Part shown: positions 9,679 to 17,819 of the stretch, one piece after another
Layout of the letters: every line of letters begins with the position of its first letter
Numbering within the stretch: the stretch's first letter is position 1
Assembly (NCBI RefSeq): GCF_002294725.1
Contig: NZ_NSFT01000002.1
Location: forward strand, 593,270-657,269
Length of the DNA: 64,000 bases
Direction of reading: 5' to 3'
Source of the DNA: Mesorhizobium sp. WSM4313
GTDB taxonomy: Bacteria > Pseudomonadota > Alphaproteobacteria > Rhizobiales > Rhizobiaceae
The notes under the pieces: generated by a model
Seen by the model: only the letters and a program-made list of their open reading frames with translations
What the model was told of the DNA's origin: nothing
Databases searched by the model: none
Translations under genes and position numbers: made by a program

Positions 9679-11286
9679 ATGAGCCTAGTCAAGAAATTCG
9701 CCACCGTCGCCTCCGGCACGCTGATGAGCCGTGCGCTGGGCTTCGGCCGCGAGATGCTGATGGCGGCAGCGCTCGGCACCGGACCGGTCGCCGACGCCTT
9801 CAACGCCGCCTTCCAGTTTCCCAACACCTTCCGCCGGCTGTTCGCCGAGGGCGCCTTCAACGCCGCTTTCGTGCCGCTGTTCGCCAAGGAGATCGAGCAG
9901 CATGGCACCGACGGCGCCAAGCGCTTCTCGGAGGAAGTGTTCGGCGTGCTGTTCTCCGCGCTTCTGGCGCTGACCATCGCGATGGAACTGGCGATGCCGC
10001 TGATCGTGCGCTACCTGGTGGCGCCGGGCTTTGCCGACATTCCAGGCAAGTTCGAGACGACCGTCCGGCTTGCGACAATCATGTTCCCGTATCTCATATG
10101 CATGTCGCTCGGCGCCATGATGGCCGGGATGCTGAACTCGCTGCGCCGCTATTTCGCGGCGGCGATCGCGCCCGCCTTCCTCAATATCATCCTGATCGGC
10201 GTGCTCGCCTATGCCTGGTATCACGGGCTGGACGCGCATGATGTCGGCTTCGGCCTGTCCTGGGGCGTGCTGGCGGCAGGCATCGTGCAACTCGCCATCG
10301 TCTGGATCGCGGTGCGCAATGCCGGCATCTCGATCGGCTTCCGCCGGCCGAAGATGACGCCCAACGTCAAGCGGCTGCTGATCCTGGCACTGCCGGCGGC
10401 GATCACCGGCGGCATCACGCAGATCAACCAGCTGATCGGCACGGCGATCGCCTCGGCGCAGAATAGCGCCGTATCGTCGCTTGCCTATGCCGACCGCATC
10501 TACCAGTTGCCGCTCGGCGTCGTCGGTGTGGCCGTCGCCATTGTGCTGTTGCCGGAACTGTCGCGGGCGCTGAAATCGGGCAATTTGGTCGAGGCAGCCA
10601 ACCTGCAGAACCGCTCGGTCGAGTTCACCTTGTTCATGACGCTGCCCGCCGCCGCGGCGCTCTGGGTGATGTCTGAGCCGATCGTGCGGCTGGTCTATGA
10701 GCGCGGCGCCTTCGCCGCCAACCACTCGACGCCGATCGTCGCCTCGATTCTGGCGATCTTCGGCCTCGGCCTGCCGGCCTTCGTGCTGATCAAGGCGTTC
10801 ACGCCAGGCTATTTCGCCCGCGAGGACACGCGCACGCCGATGATCTTTGCCGCCATCTCGGTCGTCGTGAATGTCGCCACGGCGCTGAGCCTGTTCCCGT
10901 CGATGGGCGCGCCTGGCATCGCGGTGGCTTCGGCAGTCGCCGGCTGGGTCAACGCGCTGATGCTGCTCGCCATGCTGATCAGGCGCGGCCATTGGGGCCG
11001 CGACGTGCCGCTCTTGCGACGCATTCCCCGGCTGGTGCTTTCCGCAGTAATCATGGCCGTGGCGCTTTACTTCGCGGAGCGCCACTTTGCCGCGCAGATT
11101 GGGCCTGGCTCGCCGCTCGTGGTGAAGGCGACGACGGTGCTTGGGCTGGTCGCCGGGGGCGCCGCACTCTATTTCATCGCCGCCTTCGGCACCGGCGGCG
11201 CCGATTTCGGGATGCTTCGGAGGAACGTCAAGCGTCGTTCACCCAAGGCGCTACCGCCCGTCAGGGAACAGTCTCCAGATCCGTGA
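9679..11286 (+). CDS. murJ: Lipid II flippase MurJ (MviN)
   Basis: A 535-residue polytopic inner-membrane protein with about 14 hydrophobic segments. It belongs to the MurJ/MviN branch of the MOP superfamily, which flips lipid II for peptidoglycan synthesis. The N-terminal SRALGFGREMLMA...ADAFNAAFQFPNTFRRLFAEGAFNAAF pattern is characteristic and contains conserved Arg residues in the cavity. It lies 39 bases after glnD, the usual rhizobial arrangement, and is probably co-transcribed with it. Its 3' end overlaps the convergent vapC by 26 bases. Confidence 0.96.
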   Translation: MSLVKKFATVASGTLMSRALGFGREMLMAAALGTGPVADAFNAAFQFPNTFRRLFAEGAFNAAFVPLFAKEIEQHGTDGAKRFSEEVFGVLFSALLALTIAMELAMPLIVRYLVAPGFADIPGKFETTVRLATIMFPYLICMSLGAMMAGMLNSLRRYFAAAIAPAFLNIILIGVLAYAWYHGLDAHDVGFGLSWGVLAAGIVQLAIVWIAVRNAGISIGFRRPKMTPNVKRLLILALPAAITGGITQINQLIGTAIASAQNSAVSSLAYADRIYQLPLGVVGVAVAIVLLPELSRALKSGNLVEAANLQNRSVEFTLFMTLPAAAALWVMSEPIVRLVYERGAFAANHSTPIVASILAIFGLGLPAFVLIKAFTPGYFAREDTRTPMIFAAISVVVNVATALSLFPSMGAPGIAVASAVAGWVNALMLLAMLIRRGHWGRDVPLLRRIPRLVLSAVIMAVALYFAERHFAAQIGPGSPLVVKATTVLGLVAGGAALYFIAAFGTGGADFGMLRRNVKRRSPKALPPVREQSPDP

Positions 11287-11665
11287 GTCGGAATTCGTTG
11301 GCCGTAGAAAGTATCGGAACGGCGTAGTATCGGGCGCAAGCGTAGTGGAAGCAGTCCGCCATATTTAGGCGGATAGCATTGTTGCGAAACCGCGCAGCGG
11401 CCTCGACGGATAGGGATGTTGCCTCGGATGCAGGCGGAAGCTCGTGCAAGGCAATTGCCCGCTCTTCCAGAAAGCGGTCTACAATCTCCGCGCTTCTGGC
11501 GACCGGAATCGCCAGCTTTTCTGGTCGCGCGAGCGCCATCGCTGCCTCCCAAACGGCTATCGCCGACGTGAACGGTGCCGATGCCTTCATGACGGCCTGC
11601 GCGCACCGCTCGGCTTCCGTCTCGTTGCTTAGGATCGCGACGATGGCTGCGGCGTCGACAAACAT
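11261..11665 (-). CDS. vapC: PIN-domain toxin VapC
   Basis: A 134-residue PIN-domain ribonuclease, the toxin of a VapBC module. The acidic site is recognisable: Asp in MFVDAAAIVAIL, Glu in VWEAAMAL, Asp in NMADCFHYA, and a last position in STANEFRLTD where Glu replaces the more usual Asp. It follows vapB with a 1-base stop/start overlap (TGATG), so translation is coupled. Family knowledge predicts cleavage of tRNA or rRNA when VapB is degraded. Its end runs 26 bases into the 3' end of murJ on the opposite strand. Confidence 0.88.
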   Translation of the reverse strand: MFVDAAAIVAILSNETEAERCAQAVMKASAPFTSAIAVWEAAMALARPEKLAIPVARSAEIVDRFLEERAIALHELPPASEATSLSVEAAARFRNNAIRLNMADCFHYACARYYAVPILSTANEFRLTDLETVP

Positions 11666-11910
11666 CAGTCGTCGCCGGAAAGTTCATCATAAACGGACTG
11701 CGGCAGCGGTTTGCGCGCTTGTTCGCTAAGCTTGATTCCAAACTCGGCTCGCAGTCGTGCCGCCGTTTCCAGCGGCGTCTCGCGATTGCGGCGCCGCTCC
11801 AAGGCTTCGCGCATGGCGATCACGATTGCCTCGGTGATGCCGACCCCTTCAGCTTTGGCGAAAGCGCGCGTCAACCTGTCGGCTTCCTTATTGTTGATGT
11901 TGATGGTCAT
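11665..11910 (-). CDS. vapB: VapB-type antitoxin
   Basis: An 81-residue antitoxin of the Rv0623/PSK-like class. A short N-terminal ribbon (MTININNKEADRLTRAFAK) is followed by a helix (GITEAIVIAMREALERRR) forming the DNA-binding dimer. The Arg-rich C-terminal tail (TAARLRAEFGIKLSEQ) would block VapC. Overlap with vapC and length are normal for the class. An inverted repeat just upstream fits autoregulation by VapB or VapBC. Confidence 0.88.
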   Translation of the reverse strand: MTININNKEADRLTRAFAKAEGVGITEAIVIAMREALERRRNRETPLETAARLRAEFGIKLSEQARKPLPQSVYDELSGDD

Positions 11911-11912
11911 AG

Positions 11913-11944
11913 CTACATTCCTTTATGTAGTTAGAAATATGTAG
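11913..11944 (-). promoter_or_regulatory. Probable VapBC operator
   Basis: CTACAT (11913-11918) and ATGTAG (11925-11930) form an inverted repeat immediately before the vapB start, and a further ATGTAG half-site lies at 11939-11944. The AT-rich setting contrasts with the surroundings and would also contain the promoter. Autorepression by the toxin-antitoxin complex is inferred from position. Confidence 0.6.
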
Positions 11945-12069
11945 CCTATGCACGGCAAATGTCAACGTACCGATGCCCCATGCCAGCTCGTCCGCGCCTC
12001 TTGATCCCGCAACGGGCTTCGTCCATAAGCGCGCCGTCGCAAGACTTTCGCCGCGCGCGGTTTCCAGCC

Positions 12070-12112
12070 GCATGATTGGCTCCAAAAAGTCTGCAACTTT
12101 TTGGAATCATGC
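12070..12112. repeat. Intergenic palindromic repeat (gcatgatt...aatcatgc)
   Basis: GCATGATT and AATCATGC flank inner arms TCCAAAAAGT / ACTTTTTGGA. It is the same design as the element at 1298 and lies between vapB and trpS, ending 33 bases before the trpS start. Confidence 0.7.
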
Positions 12113-12144
12113 TTAGACGGCCCTCCACAAGCCATGAGGAATTC

Positions 12145-13212
12145 ATGTCCGCCTTCAAGCCACTCGTCTTTTCGGGCGTCCAGCCGACCGGAAACCTGCA
12201 TCTCGGCAACTATCTCGGCGCCATCAAGAAATTCGTCGCCCTCCAGGATCAGTCCGACTGCATCTATTGCGTCGTCGACCTGCACTCGCTGACGGCGCAG
12301 CTCGTGTATCAGGACCTGGGCGACCAGACGCGCTCGATCACCGCGGCGTTCCTGGCCTCCGGCATCGACCCCAAGAAGCACATCGTCTTCAACCAGTCGC
12401 GGGTCATGCAGCACGCCGAGCTCGCCTGGATCCTCAACTGTGTGGCACGTATCGGGTGGATGTACCGGATGACGCAGTTCAAGGACAAAGCCGGCAAGGA
12501 CCGCGAGAACGCCTCGCTCGGCCTGCTCGCCTATCCGAGCCTGATGGCCGCCGACATCCTGCTTTACCGCGCAACGCATGTGCCGGTGGGCGAGGACCAG
12601 AAGCAGCATCTGGAGCTGACCCGCGACATCGCGCAGAAATTCAACAACGACTTCTCCGAGAAGATCGCAGCCCTTGGCGTCGGCATCGAAATGCAGGTCG
12701 GCGAAGAGACGGTGAACGGCTATTTTCCGATTACTGAACCGGTGATCGGCGGCCCGGCGGCGCGCATCATGAGCCTGCGCGACGGCTCGAAGAAGATGTC
12801 GAAGTCGGATCCGTCGGATCTCTCGCGCATCAACCTGACCGACGATGCCGACACGATCTCGAAGAAGATCCGCAAGGCCAAGACCGATCCGGAGGCCTTG
12901 CCGAGCGAGGTCGACGGGCTGGAAAGCCGGCCCGAAGCGGAAAATCTCGTCGGCATCTATGCCGGCCTCGCGGAAATCTCGAAGGAAGAGGTGCTGAAGG
13001 AGTATGGCGGGCAACAGTTTTCCGTGTTCAAGCCGGCGCTTGCCGATCTTGCCGTGGAGAAGCTGGCGCCGATCGCTTCCGAGATGCGCCGCATCGAGGG
13101 CGACCGCGCCTATGTCGACGCCGTGCTCAAGGATGGCGGCGACCGGGCCCGCGCAATCGCCGAGGGCACGATGAAGACGGTGCGCGACATTATCGGCCTT
13201 CTGCAGGACTGA
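12145..13212 (+). CDS. trpS: Tryptophanyl-tRNA synthetase
   Basis: A 355-residue class I aminoacyl-tRNA synthetase that charges tRNA-Trp with tryptophan using ATP. The HIGH-like motif is [13 protein letters not shown] near residue 14 and the KMSKS motif is [10 protein letters not shown] near residue 215. Substrate-pocket sequences ([13 protein letters not shown]) are typical of TrpS. The ATG at 12145 is preceded by GAGGA; the longer open frame upstream runs into an intergenic repeat. It is a housekeeping gene; the Usp gene follows about 100 bases downstream. Confidence 0.97.
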   Translation: MSAFKPLVFSGVQPTGNLHLGNYLGAIKKFVALQDQSDCIYCVVDLHSLTAQLVYQDLGDQTRSITAAFLASGIDPKKHIVFNQSRVMQHAELAWILNCVARIGWMYRMTQFKDKAGKDRENASLGLLAYPSLMAADILLYRATHVPVGEDQKQHLELTRDIAQKFNNDFSEKIAALGVGIEMQVGEETVNGYFPITEPVIGGPAARIMSLRDGSKKMSKSDPSDLSRINLTDDADTISKKIRKAKTDPEALPSEVDGLESRPEAENLVGIYAGLAEISKEEVLKEYGGQQFSVFKPALADLAVEKLAPIASEMRRIEGDRAYVDAVLKDGGDRARAIAEGTMKTVRDIIGLLQD

Positions 13213-13310
13213 TCCAGCGACCTCCTCGGACCATTGCCGCGCCGACCGGCGGCTTGCCGCCGGTTCGCGGCAGTGGCAGATTGCGACCGAACCATACCGA
13301 GCAGATAGAC

Positions 13311-13802
13311 ATGGTCTCCAAACGCCTCAGCCGCGAAGCCGGCCATCGCCGCAAGTTCCTGGCGATCATCGACGACACGCCCGAATGCGAGCGCGCCGTC
13401 GCCTATGCCTCGAAGCGGGCGCAAAGCACCAGCGGCGTGCTGGTGCTGCTCTACGTCATCGAGCCGGACGACTTCCAGCACTGGCTGGGTGTGGAAAAGA
13501 TCATGCGCGAGGAAGCCACGGCGACAGCCCGCGCGGCGCTCGACGGCTACGCCAACAAGGTGCGCCAGCATGCGGGGATCGAGCCGGAGCTGGTGGTGCG
13601 CGAAGGCAAGCCGACGGAAGAAATCCACAAACTGATCGAGGAAGACCAGGACATCGCCATCCTTGTGCTGGCCGCCGGCGCCGGCAAGGAAGGCCCAGGG
13701 CCGCTGGTCAGCGCGGTCGCCGGGCGCGGCGCGGCTTTTCCCATTCCGGTCACGGTGGTGCCGCAGAACCTGTCCGACGAAGAGATCGACAGCCTAGCTT
13801 GA
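13311..13802 (+). CDS. Universal stress protein (UspA family)
   Basis: A 163-residue Usp-fold protein. The first strand (RRKFLAIIDDTPECERAVAYA) carries the conserved Asp, the central VVREGKPTEEIHKLIEEDQDIAILVLAAG is the usual Usp core, and the protein ends with the VTVVPQNL-type strand. The ATP-binding glycine pattern is weak (LAAGAGKEGPGPL), so nucleotide binding is uncertain. The family helps survival under stress. The ATG at 13311 starts close to the first strand. The gene is downstream of trpS and upstream of the Irr-box-controlled nfu gene. Confidence 0.88.
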   Translation: MVSKRLSREAGHRRKFLAIIDDTPECERAVAYASKRAQSTSGVLVLLYVIEPDDFQHWLGVEKIMREEATATARAALDGYANKVRQHAGIEPELVVREGKPTEEIHKLIEEDQDIAILVLAAGAGKEGPGPLVSAVAGRGAAFPIPVTVVPQNLSDEEIDSLA

Positions 13803-13955
13803 GGTGCTTCGATATTCAGGTGAGCCCGGCCTGCAAATGGCGCCCTGACCCGAATCGCGATCCACCTCGACATTCGTGATAGAAGCCGAAAAACATTCCG
13901 CCAGCCAGCCGTTCCAGCGACGCGTTTCGCTTGAATGTCCAGCCGATAGAGCCTA

Positions 13956-13972
13956 TTTAGAATTATTCCAAA
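13956..13972 (+). promoter_or_regulatory. Irr box (iron control element) upstream of nfu
   Basis: TTTAGAA-tta-TTCCAAA is an inverted repeat with one mismatch. It closely resembles the rhizobial ICE/Irr box (TTTAGAA-N3-TTCTAAA). It ends 30 bases before the nfu start. Irr, a haem-responsive Fur-family regulator of Hyphomicrobiales, commonly controls Fe-S and haem genes through this element. Confidence 0.75.
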
Positions 13973-14002
13973 CTATCGGCCCGGAAGGGCCTGGAGATAC
14001 CC

Positions 14003-14572
14003 ATGTTCATCCAGACCGAATCGACGCCGAACCCGGCGACGCTGAAATTCCTGCCGGGCAAGGAAGTGCTGCGCGAAGGCACAGCCGATTTCCGCAACGC
14101 CGAAGCCGCGGCGGAGGCCTCGCCGCTGGCCGGCCGCCTGTTCGAGATCCCGGGCGTCACCGGCGTCTTCTTCGGCTATGATTTCATCACCGTGACCAAG
14201 GACGGTCCGGACTGGCAGCACCTGAAGCCGGCGATCCTCGGTGCCATCATGGAGCATTTCATGTCCGGTGCGCCGGTCATGGCCGCGACCGCTCCGGCGA
14301 GCGAAGCCGGCGAGACCGGCGAGTTCTATGACAAGGCCGACGAAGAGCTGGTGCTGACCATCAAGGAACTGCTCGACACGCGCGTGCGCCCGGCCGTCGC
14401 CCAGGACGGCGGCGACATCACCTTCCGCGGCTTCGAGAACGGCACCGTGTTCCTGCACATGAAGGGCGCCTGCGCCGGCTGCCCGTCATCGACGGCAACG
14501 CTGAAGCACGGCATCCAGAACCTGCTTCGCCACTTTGTTCCGGAAGTGCAGCAGGTCGAGCAGGTCGCCTGA
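14003..14572 (+). CDS. NifU-family Fe-S cluster scaffold/carrier (Nfu type)
   Basis: A 189-residue Nfu protein. The N-terminal Nfu_N domain begins MFIQTESTPNPATLKFLPG. The C-terminal NifU-like domain (about residues 105-180) carries the cluster-binding CxxC in GACAGCPSS, preceded by RPAVAQDGGDITF. It receives an Fe-S cluster and passes it to apo-proteins in the cytoplasm. Length and domain order match alphaproteobacterial Nfu. An Irr-type box just upstream indicates iron-dependent control, consistent with the role. A strong bidirectional terminator follows at 14635. Confidence 0.95.
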   Translation: MFIQTESTPNPATLKFLPGKEVLREGTADFRNAEAAAEASPLAGRLFEIPGVTGVFFGYDFITVTKDGPDWQHLKPAILGAIMEHFMSGAPVMAATAPASEAGETGEFYDKADEELVLTIKELLDTRVRPAVAQDGGDITFRGFENGTVFLHMKGACAGCPSSTATLKHGIQNLLRHFVPEVQQVEQVA

Positions 14573-14634
14573 GAACCCACTGGCCGGCCGCGTCGTGCGG
14601 CGAAGCGAATTCCGATCCGAGATCGCAAAAACAA

Positions 14635-14665
14635 AAAACCGGGCCCCAACAGCCCGGTTTTCTGT
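14635..14665. terminator. Bidirectional rho-independent terminator
   Basis: AAAACCGGGC (14635-14644) pairs with GCCCGGTTTT (14652-14661) around a 7-base loop. There are A-runs before and T-runs after the stem, so it can work in both directions between the convergent nfu and L,D-transpeptidase genes. Confidence 0.88.
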
Positions 14666-14730
14666 TTTTGGACGTCTTGTTGTTGCCTAGACGGTCCGCT
14701 TGCGAAAGCTTTTGGCCTCGGCCTGCGTGA

Positions 14731-15348
14731 TCACATCACGATGACCTTGGCGCCGACCGACGTGCGGTCGTAAAGATCGATAATGTCCTGGTTCATCAGC
14801 CGGATGCAGCCCGACGACATCGCCTTGCCGATCGAGAACCATTCCGGGCTGCCATGCAGGCGGTAGCCCATGTCGCCGCCCTTGTTGAAGAGATACATGG
14901 CGCGCGCGCCGAGCGGGTTCTTCAGGCCCGGCTCCATGCCGCCGGCGAACTTGGCGAGCTCGGGCTGGCGCTTGATCATCTGCGAGGGCGGTGTCCAGGT
15001 CGGCCATTCGCGCTTCAGCGCGATATGGGCTGTGCCGTGCCATTCAAAACCCTCGCGGCCGACGCCGATGCCGTAGCGCATCGCCATGCCGTCGCCCTCG
15101 ATGAAATAGAGGAACTTGTTCTGCGTATCGACGATGATGGTGCCCGGCTTCTCCGACGAGTCGTACCGCACTTCCTGGCGGTGGTACCGGGCGGGGACCT
15201 TCTCGATCGGGATGCGCGGCAGCTGATAGCCGGCATCGGTCATCGCGCCATAGTTGTTGGTGAACATTTGCCCACCGATGGTGCTGCACCCGCTGATCGA
15301 GGTCGACAGCGCAAGAGCGGCGAGGATTGCAAATGACTTCAAGCGCAT
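14731..15348 (-). CDS. L,D-transpeptidase (YkuD domain) lipoprotein
   Basis: A 205-residue exported enzyme with a YkuD catalytic domain. The N-terminus is a signal peptide with a lipobox-like end (ALSTSISGCST), suggesting attachment to a membrane through Cys. The catalytic His lies in YRLHGSPEW and the Cys in SSGCIRLMNQD, the hallmark of L,D-transpeptidases. These enzymes form 3-3 peptidoglycan cross-links or anchor outer-membrane proteins to peptidoglycan in the periplasm. The ATG at 15348 was chosen because the lipoprotein signal starts there; the longer upstream frame has no signal. Rhizobia carry many paralogues, so the exact reaction is not assigned. Confidence 0.92.
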   Translation of the reverse strand: MRLKSFAILAALALSTSISGCSTIGGQMFTNNYGAMTDAGYQLPRIPIEKVPARYHRQEVRYDSSEKPGTIIVDTQNKFLYFIEGDGMAMRYGIGVGREGFEWHGTAHIALKREWPTWTPPSQMIKRQPELAKFAGGMEPGLKNPLGARAMYLFNKGGDMGYRLHGSPEWFSIGKAMSSGCIRLMNQDIIDLYDRTSVGAKVIVM

Positions 15349-15575
15349 GAAAAGGTCCGACGCCCCGCCTCGATACCAGCGGCACGAGTCGGCCGCTTTG
15401 TTGCCACCATTCATGCTGGCATTTCTTTTGCTTGCCAAGCGCGCACTGCCTATATGCAAGGGCTTACGCGCCGGTAAGTGCCCGACTGCGGCATTTTCGC
15501 AACAGGCCTTACAGGATTATGAAGCAAAATCAATGGGGCGACTCAGGGAGCCGTCTGCGATGCGAGGAGAGCGCC

Positions 15576-15965
15576 ATGAATGTCGGTGATGCCGCGGAGC
15601 GTTCCGGCCTGCCGGCCAAGACCATTCGCTACTATGAGGAAATCGGACTGATCCGCCCGGCGCGGGCCGAGAACGGCTATCGCGATTACTCCCGCGACGA
15701 TATCCACCGGCTCGCCTTTCTGCGCCGTGCGCGCAATCTCGGCTTCTCAATCGACGATTGCAGGCAGCTGATGGCGCTCTATCAGGACCGCGGCCGCGCC
15801 AGCCATGACGTGCGCGAGATCGCCGCCGCCCATGTCAGGGCGATCGAGGAGAAGGTACGCGAATTGCAGTCGATGCGCTCGACGCTGCAGACCCTGATCC
15901 ACGCCTGCCACGGCGACGACCGGCCGGACTGTCCGATCCTGGACGACATGGCGGGCGCGGCCTGA
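15576..15965 (+). CDS. cueR: MerR-family copper-responsive regulator (CueR/HmrR)
   Basis: A 129-residue MerR-family activator. The winged-helix domain is clear (VGDAAERSGLPAKTIRYYEEIGLI), followed by a long dimerisation helix. The C-terminal metal loop contains two Cys separated by seven residues (CHGDDRPDC), the CueR-type Cu(I)/Ag(I) site. Family knowledge says it activates copper-efflux promoters with 19-base spacers. The copA promoter at 6685 in this window is exactly of this type and is a likely target, although the genes are 9 kb apart. The ATG at 15576 follows GAGGAGA by a normal distance. Confidence 0.9.
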   Translation: MNVGDAAERSGLPAKTIRYYEEIGLIRPARAENGYRDYSRDDIHRLAFLRRARNLGFSIDDCRQLMALYQDRGRASHDVREIAAAHVRAIEEKVRELQSMRSTLQTLIHACHGDDRPDCPILDDMAGAA

Positions 15966-15978
15966 GGTCCGAGGCCTG

Positions 15979-16449
15979 TCAGCGCTTCCAGAAATCGCGG
16001 TGCGGGGCGAGCATCTCGTCCGCGATTTCCGGAAAGGGGCCGAACACCTCGATCTTTTTCTGGCCGGACGCGAACACGGTGCGCGAGGCGAGGTTCATGG
16101 TCGGGTTCTCCGCATGATCCCCGGTGAGTGCCAGGAGGCTGGTTTCCTCGACCCCATAGACCAGGCGCCCGATATTCGCCCAATACATCGTGCCGGCGCA
16201 CATGGCGCATGGTTCGAAGGTCGAGACCAGCGTGCATTGCCAGAGGAACTCCGGCTCATAGGCCGCCGCGGCGCGGCGGGCGAGCTCGGTCTCGGCATGG
16301 CGCACCGTATCGAGATTGCCCTGCCGCATCAAAATGCGATCGTCCGGCCCGACCAGCACGCAGCCGAACGGATGATGCCCATGCGCCGCCGCCTCGCGCG
16401 CGACGGCATCGGCGGACCGGAGGTGGGCGAGTATCTGGTCGCGGGTCAT
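15979..16449 (-). CDS. Nucleoside/cytosine deaminase-family zinc enzyme
   Basis: A 156-residue member of the CDA/TadA-like deaminase superfamily. The zinc and catalytic motifs are visible: HAE (TVRHAETELARRA) and PCAMC (STFEPCAMCAGTMYW). The GHHPFGCVLV start and DNLA-like end resemble guanine deaminase or other purine/pyrimidine base deaminases more than tRNA-editing TadA, but the substrate cannot be decided. It would convert an amino to a keto group on a base with release of ammonia. It is convergent with cueR, with 13 bases between the two stops. Confidence 0.88.
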   Translation of the reverse strand: MTRDQILAHLRSADAVAREAAAHGHHPFGCVLVGPDDRILMRQGNLDTVRHAETELARRAAAAYEPEFLWQCTLVSTFEPCAMCAGTMYWANIGRLVYGVEETSLLALTGDHAENPTMNLASRTVFASGQKKIEVFGPFPEIADEMLAPHRDFWKR

Positions 16450-16603
16450 GGGAAAATTCCTTTCATGGCGAGATTGCCGCCATGAGGCATGACCAGCAAG
16501 GCTAATCTTCTATGAACCACGGCTCAAGCATCTACTTGGCTTTGCGCTCCACCCATTCCTGGTTTGGTGCTATTTTGACGATCACCTACAATGAGATTGC
16601 CGG

Positions 16604-16825
16604 ATGGCTATCCAGGAGGACATCGAACGGGTCGAGCAGCATATCCGCGAGATCGAACAGCGGATCGAGCGCCAGCGCGCGGTCATCACCCAGGCGGAAG
16701 AGAACGGCCTGCCGACCGACGGCCCGAGCAACTTCCTGTGGTTCCTGAAAGAGACATTGAGTCTGAGCCGCGACCACCTGGCCAGGCTTCTGGCGGATGA
16801 ATTTCGAGCGGGGGACTCGGAGTAA
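16604..16825 (+). CDS. Small coiled-coil protein of unknown function
   Basis: A 73-residue acidic/basic helical protein. Its first half (IERVEQHIREIEQRIERQRAVI) has a heptad-like pattern suggesting a short coiled coil. A WFLKETLSLSRDHLARLL helix follows. No family was recognised. The ATG at 16604 is the first in the frame. Codon choice is GC-rich and similar to neighbours, supporting a real gene, but no partner gene is evident. Confidence 0.6.
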   Translation: MAIQEDIERVEQHIREIEQRIERQRAVITQAEENGLPTDGPSNFLWFLKETLSLSRDHLARLLADEFRAGDSE

Positions 16826-16870
16826 AGGTGCCATTCAGCCGGTGGCGGTTTGGGGTCGAAGTAACATCCC

Positions 16871-17098
16871 TTAGCGCCCTTGCCGTTCCCGGTAGATCAT
16901 CCAGAGCGGCACGGTTACCATCCCGAACACGATCACGGCCAACTCTACCCAGTAGGTAAATGGGTCATGGCCTCGCTCTACAGCGTGATCCTTAAAAGGA
17001 ATCCGGCCCGTCCAAAGGGATTGGGCAACCAACCAGACTAGAGCAAGCTCCATAGCGACCATAACGACTCTCATCATAAACTTGCTGGGTTTCATCAT
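16871..17098 (-). CDS. Small membrane protein of unknown function
   Basis: A 75-residue protein with two predicted membrane segments (VVMVAMELALVWLVAQSL and WVELAVIVFGMVTVPLWMIY) joined by a short polar loop. The ATG at 17098 follows AAAGG by six bases and is preferred to an upstream start. No family was recognised. The base composition here is less GC-rich than in adjacent genes, and the next gene at 17213 shares this trait. Confidence 0.55.
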   Translation of the reverse strand: MMKPSKFMMRVVMVAMELALVWLVAQSLWTGRIPFKDHAVERGHDPFTYWVELAVIVFGMVTVPLWMIYRERQGR

Positions 17099-17212
17099 GC
17101 GCCTTTCATGTGCTCGCCTGATTGAGCAGCGGCCTGTCAACCAGATACCCCCCTGCCCTCAGACAATGTGTACTTTACAAACAGAGACTCGGCTCACGCC
17201 TAAGGCTTGCAG

Positions 17213-17692
17213 CTAGGGACCGTTTGGATTGACGTTCCCACTGTTCAACCTGGGCGGATAGCCGGGCGGGTCTTCAAATACTACCGCTACTATTTTTTGC
17301 TGGGCAACGACGAAGCGCAACACGTTTGAGGCTAGCACGAACTCCGTTGGCTTGGTGCACTGCCATTCAACTCTGACAATGACAGCATCTGAGTGAACGT
17401 TGGTGGCGTGTGCGGCTTTTCCCTCAGTCCGAATGAGTGGCTTTGAACAGCCCGATCCTGGAAGAAGTTTAACGAACTCTGGGAAATTCTCCGCCAAAGG
17501 CAAACCGTAGTCGAATATGATAGCGGTCGCATCCGGCACTAGGAGCGCCTTGGCCTGCTCGGGATTTTCGACCGAGAGGTTGACGTAGTCCCCTACCAAC
17601 TGTGCGGGCGTTATTCCGGAAGGATCCGCTGCAGCGATAGGGAGACAAGCAGCGATCGCCATCAATATACAATTAAACTTCGCGACACGCAT
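17213..17692 (-). CDS. Exported hypothetical protein
   Basis: A 159-residue protein with an N-terminal signal peptide (CILMAIAACLPIAAADPSG), so probably periplasmic. The mature part has two Cys (SGCSKP, EWQCTK) that could form a disulfide and ends in a Pro/Asn-rich tail. The fold is possibly NTF2-like, judging by helix then curved strands, but this is not certain. Codon use and lower GC differ from the surroundings, suggesting recent acquisition or relaxed selection. No functional partner was identified. Confidence 0.6.
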   Translation of the reverse strand: MRVAKFNCILMAIAACLPIAAADPSGITPAQLVGDYVNLSVENPEQAKALLVPDATAIIFDYGLPLAENFPEFVKLLPGSGCSKPLIRTEGKAAHATNVHSDAVIVRVEWQCTKPTEFVLASNVLRFVVAQQKIVAVVFEDPPGYPPRLNSGNVNPNGP

Positions 17693-17819
17693 CAGCGGTC
17701 CTTACCATGTGACGCCTATTCCGGGGTAGGGGCGGCCTGTCGACGAACATATTCCGTGGTCATAATCGCGACCTGACAGGGGGTTCAAACCGTGAACAAA
17801 ATCTGGCATGGTGCCTCCC

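Noticed and set aside
17783..17797. GTTC-N7-GAAC upstream of mmcB as a LexA box
   Set aside because: The alphaproteobacterial LexA box is a direct repeat (GTTC-N7-GTTC); here the second half is inverted. It may still bind something, but not on this evidence.
17775..17800. tRNA-like TPsiC stretch (GGTTCAAACC)
   Set aside because: No acceptor stem, D-arm or anticodon arm could be built around it.
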